Translations under genes and position numbers: made by a program
The notes under the pieces: generated by a model
The model's database searches: none
The model's input: the letters and a program-made list of their open reading frames with translations, nothing else
Told to the model about the DNA's origin: nothing
Shown here: positions 8,105 to 16,932 of the stretch, one piece after another
Layout: each line of letters begins with the position of its first letter
How positions within the stretch are numbered: position 1 is the first letter of the stretch
NCBI GenBank assembly: GCA_910586125.1
Contig: CAJUHP010000002.1
Span: 62,001 to 126,000 of the forward strand
Reading direction: 5' to 3'
Length of the DNA: 64,000 bases
Origin: an uncultured Lachnospiraceae bacterium
GTDB taxonomy: Bacteria; Bacillota; Clostridia; Lachnospirales; Lachnospiraceae

Positions 8105-10252
8105 TCATCCCTGCCTCATGCCTGCGCTTTCCAGCCTTAAACTGCCCACGGACTGAATCTGCACATTGCTGGCAATCTCATTAAAAGAAAGCACTCGCAC
8201 GTTAGGATAAAATGGCTCTACCAGGCGGTAGAAGTGTACCCGCATGACCTGCGAAGTTAAGACTACAGGGTTCTGTGAAAAACCGTTAAACTTTCGGATC
8301 TGCTCTGAAAGCTGACGGATCAGGCTCTGTATAATATCCGGGCTCAGCGCCATATAATAACCGCTCTCTCCCTTATTTACAGATCCCGCCATTGTGCGCT
8401 CCAGCTCGCCGTCCAGAGTAATCACTTTCATACTGCCGTCTTCGCAGTACAGGCGGGTAATGGTGCGTTTGAGCGCAACGCGGATCCGTTCGGTCACTCC
8501 GTCCATATCCTTTACCGGAATTCCCGTTTCCTGGAGCGTATCGATCATGGTTTCTATGATCGTCTCCATATCCTTGATCGGAACACCCTCCTTTAACAAA
8601 CTGGTAAGAATCCTCTGGAAAAAGCCATAAGAAATCAGGTTCGGGAAGGCCTCATCCACCAGCTCCGGCGCTGTTTTCTTTGTATTTTCAATTAAATGAA
8701 CCACTTCCTGACGAGTTAAAAGCTCATAGGCATGCTGGCGAATCACCTCTGACAGATGGGTTACCATAACCGACAGAGGATCGATGACCGTATAGCCGTA
8801 CAGCTCTGCCCGCTCTCTGTCCTCCGGGCGAATCCATCGACTGGGGATACCGTAGGCCGGTTCGATGGTCTCAATACCGTCGATAATCTTCTCTGGATTT
8901 TCCGGCTCCAACGCCAGAAAATAATCGATCAGAAGCTCACCTCTGGCAACCTCTTCTCCTTTGATGCGGATACAGTACTCATTGGTGCTGAGCGCCGAGC
9001 TGTCACGCAGCTTGATCGAAGGAACCACTAATCCCATATCCTGCGCGTACTGCCTTCGGAAAATTACGATCCGGCTGATCAGACGCCCGCCGACCGATTC
9101 GTCGGCCAAGGGAATGAGGCTGTATCCAAATTCCATCTCTATTGGCTCTACCGTCAGAAGGTTATAGACGTTATTCACATCCTTATAGAATTCTTCCTCG
9201 CTGACAGGCTTTGCCGGCGGTTCCTCCTCGCCGGGCGGCATCATCGCTCCCGGCATACCAGCCATACCTGGCCCGGCTCCCATCTGCATGGCCAGAGCGG
9301 CAGTCGGCTCTTCCTTAATACGTTTTACCAGATAGTACCCGCCGGTGACTAAAATCACAGAAACGATCCCCATCTGAAGAATCGGCATTCCTGGAATAAT
9401 CGAGATGACGGCTGTAGCGATACCGGCAATCATGATGGCATAAGGTTGTGCCAGAAATTGTTTGGAGACGTCTTCGTTCAGGCTTCCCTCAGAAACCGCA
9501 CGGGTTACGATCATGCCAGTAGCCGTGGAAATCAGAAGCGAGGGAATCTGTCCCACCAGACCGTCACCGACCGTAGCGATCGAATATGTGATAAATACCT
9601 GATCCAACGTGCTGCCCGACTGGATCACACCGATAATCACGCCGCCGATCAGGTTGATCGCCGTTGTAATCAGCGACATAACGGAATCGCCCTTTACAAT
9701 CTTCGTGGCACCATCCATGGAACCATAAAAATCCGCTTCCCTTTGAATCTTTTCCCGGCGCTCCTTGGCCTGCTGTTCATTGATCAGACCAGAGCTTAAA
9801 TCCGCGTCGATCGCCATCTGTTTACCGGGCATGGCATCCAATGTAAAACGAGCCGCTACCTCAGCCACACGCTCTGCACCTTTGGTGATAACCAGAAACT
9901 GCATCAATACAATAATCAGATAGATAACCAGACCGACAACCACATTGCCCTGGAGAATGAAATCACCAAACGCCTTGATCACCTGACCGGAAGAACCGCC
10001 GTTGGTAAGAATATTTCTTGTCGTAGAGACATTGATACCCAGACGGTACAGCGTAGTAACCAAAAGGATGGACGGAAAAACAGAAAATTCAAGCGGCTCC
10101 CTAATTGTCATGGTCGTAACCAGGATCATCATGGAAAGCGATATATTAAAAATAATCGCTACGTCAACCAGCGCTTCCGGAAGCGGTATGATGAGCAGCA
10201 GTACGATAACCAGTACAAACAGTACGATCGAATAACTAAGCAGTTTCTTCAT
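8105..10252 (-). CDS. flhA: Flagellar type III export gate protein FlhA
   Basis: FlhA is the large export-gate subunit that docks chaperone-substrate complexes. The 715-residue protein has a hydrophobic N-terminal half with about eight membrane segments and the FHIPEP-type signature region (around PGKQMAIDADLSSGLI). A Met/Gly/Pro-rich linker near residues 325-350 precedes a large cytoplasmic domain from about residue 360. It is slightly longer than usual because of that linker. flhF normally follows flhA but is absent; sigD follows after about 20 bases. Confidence 0.96.
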   Translation of the reverse strand: MKKLLSYSIVLFVLVIVLLLIIPLPEALVDVAIIFNISLSMMILVTTMTIREPLEFSVFPSILLVTTLYRLGINVSTTRNILTNGGSSGQVIKAFGDFILQGNVVVGLVIYLIIVLMQFLVITKGAERVAEVAARFTLDAMPGKQMAIDADLSSGLINEQQAKERREKIQREADFYGSMDGATKIVKGDSVMSLITTAINLIGGVIIGVIQSGSTLDQVFITYSIATVGDGLVGQIPSLLISTATGMIVTRAVSEGSLNEDVSKQFLAQPYAIMIAGIATAVISIIPGMPILQMGIVSVILVTGGYYLVKRIKEEPTAALAMQMGAGPGMAGMPGAMMPPGEEEPPAKPVSEEEFYKDVNNVYNLLTVEPIEMEFGYSLIPLADESVGGRLISRIVIFRRQYAQDMGLVVPSIKLRDSSALSTNEYCIRIKGEEVARGELLIDYFLALEPENPEKIIDGIETIEPAYGIPSRWIRPEDRERAELYGYTVIDPLSVMVTHLSEVIRQHAYELLTRQEVVHLIENTKKTAPELVDEAFPNLISYGFFQRILTSLLKEGVPIKDMETIIETMIDTLQETGIPVKDMDGVTERIRVALKRTITRLYCEDGSMKVITLDGELERTMAGSVNKGESGYYMALSPDIIQSLIRQLSEQIRKFNGFSQNPVVLTSQVMRVHFYRLVEPFYPNVRVLSFNEIASNVQIQSVGSLRLESAGMRQG

Positions 10253-10276
10253 GCAAAAACTCCATCCTGTTGAAAT

Positions 10277-11350
10277 TTACCGCAGCATATCGTCGCGGCC
10301 TCCAGCTCGGTAGATATATACCAGAACCTCTGCCACGGCCCCGTAGAATTCTGCCGGAATTTCGTGATCCACCTCACAAGAGGCATACAGCGCACGGGCC
10401 AAGGGACGGTTTTCAATCACGAACACGCCGTGTTCTTCCCCTATCCGCACGATCCGAAGAGCCAATTCATCCTGCCCTTTTGCCAAAACCACAGGGGCTC
10501 CATGCTTATCCGGATTATACTGAATCGCCACCGCGAAATGGGTCGGGTTACGGATAATCACATCGGCCTGCGGAACCTGCTGCATCATACGGCTCATTGT
10601 CATCTGCCGCTGAATCCGCCGGATACGGCCTTTGATTTCCGGATTTCCTTCGGTTTGCTTATACTCATCTTTGACTTCCTGTTTTGTCATCATCAGATCT
10701 TTTTCATAACGCCATCTCTGATACAAGTAGTCAAAAAAAGCCACCACGGTAAAAGCAATGCAAACCTTCATGATCAGATCAAAAATCATAGACAGCATAA
10801 AGGTAGCGGAATTGATAATACCCATATCTGTCATGCGCGACATCTGCATGATATCCGCAACTAAAATATTATAAAGAAGAATTAATAGCAGGCTAATCTT
10901 AATCAGACTTTTCAGCAGCTCTACCAGATTTCTGCCGGAAAAGAATTTTTTCATTCCCTTGATTGGATTCAGCTTGCTGAATTTCGGCCGCAGAGCCTTA
11001 AAAGAGACATTAAAACGGGTTTGTACGCCATGAGATAAAATCCCTAGAAGCAGCGCTACAAACAAAAGCGGCAGCGCGCATTTAAAGAACGTCAGCATCG
11101 TCACCAGCACCAGACGCTTCGTCAAAAGATCTTCCGGCGCTCTGGCAATCCCATCATAAATCCAATACAGATATTGCCGGATTGTGGTGTATATGAAAGG
11201 AAGCATGATCCGTATAAGCCAGAATACCCCCAGTAAAATAACCACGGTGCAGATTTCTTTGCTCTGAAATACATTACCGTCCTTTCGAGCGTCTCTGCGC
11301 CGTTTACCAGTTGGTTTTTCGCTTTTTTCCTGGCCGTTTTGCTCCGCCAC
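10277..11350 (-). CDS. flhB: Flagellar export specificity-switch protein FlhB
   Basis: FlhB switches export from hook to filament substrates after self-cleavage. The 357-residue protein has four membrane segments and the autocleavage motif NPTH at residues 268-271 (cut between Asn and Pro), followed by the conserved C-terminal domain. It lies between fliR and flhA as in most Gram-positive flagellar operons. Length and motifs are typical. Confidence 0.96.
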   Translation of the reverse strand: MAEQNGQEKSEKPTGKRRRDARKDGNVFQSKEICTVVILLGVFWLIRIMLPFIYTTIRQYLYWIYDGIARAPEDLLTKRLVLVTMLTFFKCALPLLFVALLLGILSHGVQTRFNVSFKALRPKFSKLNPIKGMKKFFSGRNLVELLKSLIKISLLLILLYNILVADIMQMSRMTDMGIINSATFMLSMIFDLIMKVCIAFTVVAFFDYLYQRWRYEKDLMMTKQEVKDEYKQTEGNPEIKGRIRRIQRQMTMSRMMQQVPQADVIIRNPTHFAVAIQYNPDKHGAPVVLAKGQDELALRIVRIGEEHGVFVIENRPLARALYASCEVDHEIPAEFYGAVAEVLVYIYRAGGRDDMLR

Positions 11351-11377
11351 CGCTCACCACTTCCTTTCGCCCCCGTC

Positions 11378-12130
11378 TCAGCGCATCTGCAGAACCAGAT
11401 CATCCAGATTGACAAAAAGCCAGTCGATCACGGTTTTCAGTTTATCCGCCATGGGGCTGAACAGAAACAGTAGCATTAACATGCCAACCATAATTTTAAT
11501 CTGAAAATTAATTGCAAAAACATTAATCTGAGGAATCATGCGCATCATGACTCCTACTGCCGCTTCTGTGACCAATTCCATAGCGATAATCGGCAAGGCC
11601 AACTGAAATCCCATGACGATAGCCTCCTGAAACATGGAGATGATCGCCAAATATACCGTCGGCCCCAGAGATACTTCTCCAAAGGGAACCTGAGCAGCAG
11701 AACCAAAGAAAATGGACACCAGGTGCAGATGGCCGTTTCCTGCCAGAAAGAGAAGCATAAACAATGCAAACTGCAGGCCTGAGGTAACGGTCACTTGCCC
11801 TTTTGTCTCTGGGTCATAGACCTGCGCCATATTAAAACCCATGGAAAAGTCGATCACAGCAGAGGAATAACGAACCACCAGCGTCGCCAGCTCCATCGAA
11901 AATCCCAGCACACAGCCCATGGCCACTTCTCCTAAAAGCATGACACCATATTCTAAGAGAGTACTTGGTTCATGAGACAAAACGCCTCCCTGCCACATAT
12001 ACAGCATCATGGAGAACGCCATGACCAGTGCCCCCTTCACGCGGGAGGGAATATTGCCGCTTCCAAAAAATGGATTTATCAGAAGCATGCCGCTCATACG
12101 CATGACAATCAGAGAAAATAAAATCAGCAT
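11378..12130 (-). CDS. fliR: Flagellar export apparatus protein FliR
   Basis: A 250-residue integral membrane protein with about six hydrophobic segments, including the family motif region MSGMLLINPFFGSGNIPSRVK near the N-terminus. FliR closes the FliP5-Q4-R1 export gate. It sits immediately downstream of fliQ (6 bases) and upstream of flhB, the standard order. Confidence 0.94.
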   Translation of the reverse strand: MLILFSLIVMRMSGMLLINPFFGSGNIPSRVKGALVMAFSMMLYMWQGGVLSHEPSTLLEYGVMLLGEVAMGCVLGFSMELATLVVRYSSAVIDFSMGFNMAQVYDPETKGQVTVTSGLQFALFMLLFLAGNGHLHLVSIFFGSAAQVPFGEVSLGPTVYLAIISMFQEAIVMGFQLALPIIAMELVTEAAVGVMMRMIPQINVFAINFQIKIMVGMLMLLFLFSPMADKLKTVIDWLFVNLDDLVLQMR

Positions 12131-12136
12131 GGCCGG

Positions 12137-12400
12137 TTATCCTCCGGAAATCAGAGCAAAGATCCCCACAAGAAAATCTTGTAAAAGCCGCAGCATACTG
12201 CTTCCAAAAAATCCGAGAATCGCAAAAATCGCAAGAAGTTTCGGCACAAATGTCATTGTCTGTTCATTGATCTGGGTTGCCGCCTGGAAAATAGCGATCA
12301 GAACACCGATCACCATACTGACCAAAAGCAGAGGAAGAGCCAGCCGCAGGGCCAGTTGAAAGGTCTGATATACGATGTCAAGAATCTCTGTCTCGGTCAT
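12137..12400 (-). CDS. fliQ: Flagellar export apparatus protein FliQ
   Basis: An 87-residue protein with two transmembrane helices joined by the conserved GVLIAIFQAATQINEQTMTF segment, the FliQ hallmark. The ATG at 12400 is chosen: it follows a good GGAGG site and gives the family length. A longer frame starting at 12445 would overlap fliP. It is part of the fliO-P-Q-R gate cluster. Confidence 0.95.
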   Translation of the reverse strand: MTETEILDIVYQTFQLALRLALPLLLVSMVIGVLIAIFQAATQINEQTMTFVPKLLAIFAILGFFGSSMLRLLQDFLVGIFALISGG

Positions 12401-12410
12401 AAGGCCTCCT

Positions 12411-13073
12411 CTAAGACATATTAAAACTGGTGACAATGTTGGCAAACAGCAGTTGCCAGCCGTCCACCGAGATAAAGAGCAGCAGCTTAAAAGGCAGGGA
12501 AATCATCGTCGGCGGCAGCATCATCATGCCCATGGACATCAATGTCGTCGCCACCACAATATCAATCAGCAAAAAGGGAAGATAAATCAGAAATCCGGCA
12601 GTAAAACTCCGCTTTAATTCACTGGTCATAAAAGCCGGGACCACGATCGTCAGAGGATACTCCTCCAGATTTTCTTGTCTTTCTACGCCGGCCAAATCCA
12701 CAAACAAATCCAGCGTATCCGCATAGGTGTTGTACAGCATAAACCGCTTGATAGGAGGTTCCATCCTCGCCAGTGCTTCTTGCTGAGAAATCTCTCCATT
12801 GACATATGGTTGATAGGCCTCCTCATTGATCTGTGCGAGTACCGGGTTCATGATATAGAGGGTCAGAAAAAGGGCAATACCAACCAGAACCATACTCGGC
12901 GGACTCTGCTGCACTCCCATGGCATTCTTGGTAAAGGATATCATGATGATTGTTCTGGTAAACGATGTCATCATGATAACCAGAGAGGGAAGAAGCGCAA
13001 CCAGAGTCAGCAGAATGATCACATCCAGAGTCGGCACATTCCCGCCGTTTAAACCGGTTAAAAGGTCATTCAT
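12411..13073 (-). CDS. fliP: Flagellar export gate protein FliP
   Basis: FliP forms the pentameric core of the export pore. The 220-residue protein contains the conserved MTSFTRTIIMISFTKNAMG and the C-terminal LLIDIVVATTLMSMGMMMLP motif. Its N-terminal hydrophobic stretch lacks an obvious extra cleavable signal peptide, unlike the enteric version. Its start overlaps the fliO stop by four bases (ATGA), so the two are translationally coupled. Confidence 0.96.
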   Translation of the reverse strand: MNDLLTGLNGGNVPTLDVIILLTLVALLPSLVIMMTSFTRTIIMISFTKNAMGVQQSPPSMVLVGIALFLTLYIMNPVLAQINEEAYQPYVNGEISQQEALARMEPPIKRFMLYNTYADTLDLFVDLAGVERQENLEEYPLTIVVPAFMTSELKRSFTAGFLIYLPFLLIDIVVATTLMSMGMMMLPPTMISLPFKLLLFISVDGWQLLFANIVTSFNMS

Positions 13074-13504
13074 TTGTCTTCTCCTTCTGTTTTCTCCGTC
13101 TCTCTTCTCCGTGGAGCCGCATATTTTTTCAAGACCTCCTCAAAAGCCGGCGGCAGAACTGCTTTGCCGGGAGAAGGAAGCGCATCCGGAAAATCTCCGG
13201 AGAGTTTTGCAAGCAGACTGACGCCTGCCTGACTCACTCCAATCAGATATATCTCCTCCTTGATCTTGAGTAAAACAATCTGCGCGTTTGCCCCCCGGTT
13301 CAGTCCGCCTGTACTCAGGCTTAACTGTTCAATTACTTTCATATTGTGCCCGGAGAACGTGTGTGTCATTCTGTTTCCCAGAAAACGGCTGAACCAGTAA
13401 GCCAGGCCCAGCACACAGCAGAAAATCAGAAAAGCTCCCACCAGAGATAAGAGATCCCCTCCAAATGTATTCCCTTTCTGCGCCAGCAGTAGCGCACTTT
13501 TCAT
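13070..13504 (-). CDS. fliO: Flagellar biogenesis protein FliO
   Basis: A 144-residue protein with a single membrane helix (about residues 15-40), then a small domain with the FliO-like segment VIEQLSLSTGGLNRGANAQIVLLKI and a charged tail. FliO helps FliP oligomerise. It overlaps fliP by four bases, and its start abuts the fliY stop. The family is poorly conserved, so the call leans on position as well as on the motif. Confidence 0.85.
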   Translation of the reverse strand: MKSALLLAQKGNTFGGDLLSLVGAFLIFCCVLGLAYWFSRFLGNRMTHTFSGHNMKVIEQLSLSTGGLNRGANAQIVLLKIKEEIYLIGVSQAGVSLLAKLSGDFPDALPSPGKAVLPPAFEEVLKKYAAPRRRETEKTEGEDK

Positions 13505-14907
13505 TACAGACTCTCCGGATTCAGATTTCGGCTGACAATCTCGGTGATACGGATACCGAAATTATCCTCCACCACTACGATGTCGCCTCTGGCAATACAC
13601 TCCCCATTGACAAAGACATCCGCACGTTCCCCAGCCATCTTGTCAAGCACTACCAACGATCCTTGTGTAAATTCCAAAATATCTTTAACCAGCTTCTTGG
13701 TACGGCCGATTTCCACGGATATTTCCAGCGGAACTTTCATCAGCAGTTCCTGATTCGCCTGCTCTTCCTCGCCGGTACCCTTATCCTCAGCAAACTTGGG
13801 CGAGTTGACCGGATGAATAACGGTATTGGGCCGGTGTTCGCCCCCGGAAGGAGCTGCCGTCCCCTGCTTCATCTGGTTTAACATCTCCATCATCTGCATC
13901 TGAGACTGCTGCATCTGACTCATCAACTGCATCATCATCGGGTCCATCGCCGCCGGCTGCTGGTATTGATATACGGGCTGCATCGGAACAGCCTGCGGCG
14001 GCGGAGCCTGAGGTGCCGGCTGCGGGGCCGGTGCAGGCGCGGGCTGCGGTTCGGACGATGCCCCTGCCATCAGCGCCTGAATCTCCTCCTGCGATAACAT
14101 GGCGTCACCGGAAGACGGCGCGGGTGCCGGTTCCGGACTCTCCACACCTCCGGCCAGCATGGCCTGGATCTGCTCCTGTGTCAGCACACCGTCCGGCTGC
14201 AAGGAACCGGAAACGGGAATATCCGAAGAAGCCGCCCCGGAAGAAGATGCATCGGCTTGAATCAGAGAATCCTCCGGTTCTGTATGCGCGGCAGGCATTT
14301 CTTCTGCCTGGGCAAAGGAATCCTCAAAAGGAGCCAGCAAACGCTTAATCAGATCAATCGTCATGATATTCATGAACTCACTCTTTAATACGTCACCGAT
14401 CTCCAGGTTAAAACGAACCAAAACCCGCTCTGTGGAAGCAGGGAAATATCTCTCCTTAAAGGATACATCATCTGTAATTTCAAAAGACTTGGGAGTGGAA
14501 ATATCTACCGGATATCCCAAAAACTCTGACAAAGCCGTCGCGGAGGAACCCATCATCTGGTTCATTACCTCGCAGACGGCACTGATATTGATTTCGTCCA
14601 GTTCAAACTCTTCTTCCGGAATTTCCATTCCCATCATCGCGCCGACAATGATTCGCACATCATTGCGGCGGAAAATCATGACATTGCTGCCTTCCAGACC
14701 CTTGACATAGGATATATCCACCCCCACGGCAGGTTCCATCCGTTTGAATGAAAATTCATTGCTGGAAAGAACCTGCGCCACCGGCGTGGTGATATTTACC
14801 TTGGTGCCCAGAAGGGTCGAAATCGCCGTAGCCGAAGCGCCCAGGCTGATATTCATGATCTCGCCTATGGCGTCCAACTCCATCGCGTTAAAGCTTGTCG
14901 CACCCAT
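13504..14907 (-). CDS. fliY: Flagellar motor switch phosphatase FliY (CheC-like plus FliN domains)
   Basis: FliY sits in the C-ring and removes phosphate from CheY-P. The 467-residue protein has an N-terminal CheC-like domain with two intact sites (Glu16/Asn19/Pro42 and Ser109/Glu113/Asn116/Pro139) and a C-terminal FliN/SpoA domain at about 388-467. Between them lie two short motifs, VLTQEQIQAMLAGG (241-254) and MLSQEEIQALMAGA (270-283), that resemble the CheY-P-binding peptide at the N-terminus of FliM. A Pro/Ala-rich stretch and a Met/Gln-rich stretch (321-348) follow. In Bacillus this peptide is at the FliY N-terminus, which here starts directly with the CheC domain. Confidence 0.94.
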   Translation of the reverse strand: MGATSFNAMELDAIGEIMNISLGASATAISTLLGTKVNITTPVAQVLSSNEFSFKRMEPAVGVDISYVKGLEGSNVMIFRRNDVRIIVGAMMGMEIPEEEFELDEINISAVCEVMNQMMGSSATALSEFLGYPVDISTPKSFEITDDVSFKERYFPASTERVLVRFNLEIGDVLKSEFMNIMTIDLIKRLLAPFEDSFAQAEEMPAAHTEPEDSLIQADASSSGAASSDIPVSGSLQPDGVLTQEQIQAMLAGGVESPEPAPAPSSGDAMLSQEEIQALMAGASSEPQPAPAPAPQPAPQAPPPQAVPMQPVYQYQQPAAMDPMMMQLMSQMQQSQMQMMEMLNQMKQGTAAPSGGEHRPNTVIHPVNSPKFAEDKGTGEEEQANQELLMKVPLEISVEIGRTKKLVKDILEFTQGSLVVLDKMAGERADVFVNGECIARGDIVVVEDNFGIRITEIVSRNLNPESL

Positions 14908-14942
14908 TCTTCAATCTCCTTTGTCGTCTAAGATTCAAAAAA

Positions 14943-15392
14943 CTACCTGCCTATTTCCAAGGCTTTCTGGGCCATCAGCTTCATCGCGTTCAGTGCCGTT
15001 ACATTCGCCTCGTAAGAGCGGGTTGCCGACATGCTGTCGACCGTCTCCTTGAGTGCATCTACATTTGGCATGTTGACATAACCGTCCGCATCCGCATCAG
15101 GATGATCCGGATTATAAACCTTCTTAAACTCTCTGTCGTCTTCAATGATCTCCGCAACCCTTACGCCGGCTGCGCTGCTCTTGAATCCCTGCCCTCTGGA
15201 AGCGCTGCGCAGAGCCTCCCGAAACGATCCCGAACCATAGCTCTCCAGCACCACATCCTTGCGGCGGTATGTACCGCCGGCTTCCGTGCGGGTGGAATTT
15301 ATATTGGAAATATTCTCTGCGGCGATATCCATGCGCAGTCTTTGGGCGCTCAGACCGGAAGCGCAGATATCAAATGAACTCAAAAATGCCAC
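14943..15392 (-). CDS. flgC: Flagellar basal-body rod protein FlgC
   Basis: A 149-residue axial rod protein. Its N-terminus MAFLSSFDICASGLSAQRLR and AAENISNINSTRT motif, and the C-terminal VDSMSATRSYEANVTALNAM helix, are typical FlgC. It works in the proximal rod with FlgB and FliE. Its place is odd: it lies between cheY and fliY, about 13 kb downstream of flgB and fliE, with which it normally forms a flgB-flgC-fliE set. Confidence 0.93.
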   Translation of the reverse strand: MAFLSSFDICASGLSAQRLRMDIAAENISNINSTRTEAGGTYRRKDVVLESYGSGSFREALRSASRGQGFKSSAAGVRVAEIIEDDREFKKVYNPDHPDADADGYVNMPNVDALKETVDSMSATRSYEANVTALNAMKLMAQKALEIGR

Positions 15393-15409
15393 TCTGATCC
15401 CTCCTGTCT

Positions 15410-15772
15410 TTATTTGCCTAATATAGAGCCGACTGCCTCAATAATCCGATCAGCATTAAAAGGCTTTACGATAAAATCTTTTGCCCCGTACTTGATGGCC
15501 TCCACCACCATGCTCTGCTGGCCCATGGCCGTACACATGACGATCCTGGCGTCCGGATTGTTTTCTTTGATCTTCTTTAACGCCTGAAGGCCGTCCATAT
15601 TGGGCATTGTGATATCCATAAACACCATATCCGGCTTTTCTTCGTCGTACTTGGCTACCGCCTCGGCTCCGTCCTGCGCCTCCACAAAATCGCTGTAACC
15701 GTTCTCGGTCAGCGTCTTCTTGATCATCATCCGCATGAAGGCCGCATCATCCACTATCATTATCTTTGCCAT
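15410..15772 (-). CDS. cheY: Chemotaxis response regulator CheY
   Basis: A single-domain receiver of 120 residues with acidic pair Asp8-Asp9, phospho-acceptor Asp53 (VFMDITMPNMDG), Thr81 and Lys103. CheY-P binds the switch proteins FliM and FliY to alter rotation. It lies between fliM and flgC. The cognate kinase CheA is not in the window. Confidence 0.95.
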   Translation of the reverse strand: MAKIMIVDDAAFMRMMIKKTLTENGYSDFVEAQDGAEAVAKYDEEKPDMVFMDITMPNMDGLQALKKIKENNPDARIVMCTAMGQQSMVVEAIKYGAKDFIVKPFNADRIIEAVGSILGK

Positions 15773-15831
15773 ATTCGTTTCCTCACTTTTTCCTCTTTGT
15801 TATTTTTAGGTGTATATCAAAGCTTTTTCTC

Positions 15832-16914
15832 TTAACCGGCAGGTGCGCGGACTTTTTCTTCCTCGTCCTCTTCGCCGCCCGGCTGTCCCACCAGGCCCTC
15901 GATCTGCACCGCCAGATTTTTCTTGGAAACTCCCATCCGGCCCGTAAACCAGGGCTGCCGCCCCACATAGAGATTTACGCTGCTGTTTTCCAGCTTATTC
16001 AGGTCGATGATGTCTCCTACCTGCAAATGATAAATATCGCTTAAATTCAACTGCACCTTCGCCAACTGTGCTGTTACCGGAAGCTGAGAATAACGGATAT
16101 TATCCAAAATGACATCCCGGTTGTCCTGGTAGGCAAAACCTTTGGCCAGATTCTTGCGGCTGTCCACCTGCTGGAAGATAAACTCCAAAAGTGTACCCGG
16201 AATACAGATCTTGATCTTCTCCACCGCTCGGCCGGCCACATCCACATTCAGGTGAATAATGGCTACCGCCTCGTCCAGTCCTACCTCCTGAAGCATACTG
16301 GGATTTTCTTCCACGCGGGACAACTGAAAATCCAGATTAATATAATTGGAAAATCCGTCCTTCAGTCCCTGAATAAAATGCTTCACTACCCGCCTGTATA
16401 ACGCTCTCTCCACATCCGAGTAACGGTAGTCGCCCGCTTCCTGAACCACATCGTCGCCGCCGCCAAGCATATGGCTGATCAGCGTCAGAATCAGACCTGG
16501 CGTCACATACATCAGCATGGAGATATTATTCTTCACACCATCCGCCGTATTGACGTCGATCAGGCTGATATCGTCATTTTCATGAAGTCCGTTTACATAC
16601 TCGTAATACCGTCTTTCCTGAACATCCATAACCGTGATATCGGTCATGGCGCGGAAGATACCGTTTACCTGAGAAGTCAGAATCCTCGCATAATTTTCAA
16701 AAGAAGTCGTGAGCATCTTCATCTTCTCTTTTGTGAATTTTCTCGGACTGTAGAAGTCGTACTTATTGTACTTTGTCTCTTCAACGGGCTTTGCTTTGAC
16801 CTTTTCCTCCACCTTTTTTTCTTCCGGCGCAGGTTCCGCCACATCGCCGCCTCCTCCGCCCTGCATGGACTTTAAGAGAGCATCAATCTGGCTTTGAGAT
16901 AGTACATCTGCCAT
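15832..16914 (-). CDS. fliM: Flagellar motor switch protein FliM
   Basis: FliM forms the middle ring of the C-ring and receives CheY-P. The 360-residue protein starts with the CheY-binding peptide VLSQSQIDALLKSM, followed by a Gly-run and an acidic/Lys linker, then the FliM middle domain and a C-terminal SpoA domain (IYHLQVGDIIDLNKLENSSV). The ribosome site AGGTGG is 7 bases upstream. It follows motB by 18 bases; fliL, usually between them, is missing. Confidence 0.96.
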   Translation of the reverse strand: MADVLSQSQIDALLKSMQGGGGGDVAEPAPEEKKVEEKVKAKPVEETKYNKYDFYSPRKFTKEKMKMLTTSFENYARILTSQVNGIFRAMTDITVMDVQERRYYEYVNGLHENDDISLIDVNTADGVKNNISMLMYVTPGLILTLISHMLGGGDDVVQEAGDYRYSDVERALYRRVVKHFIQGLKDGFSNYINLDFQLSRVEENPSMLQEVGLDEAVAIIHLNVDVAGRAVEKIKICIPGTLLEFIFQQVDSRKNLAKGFAYQDNRDVILDNIRYSQLPVTAQLAKVQLNLSDIYHLQVGDIIDLNKLENSSVNLYVGRQPWFTGRMGVSKKNLAVQIEGLVGQPGGEEDEEEKVRAPAG

Positions 16915-16932
16915 CGTTTCGCCACCTTTTTT

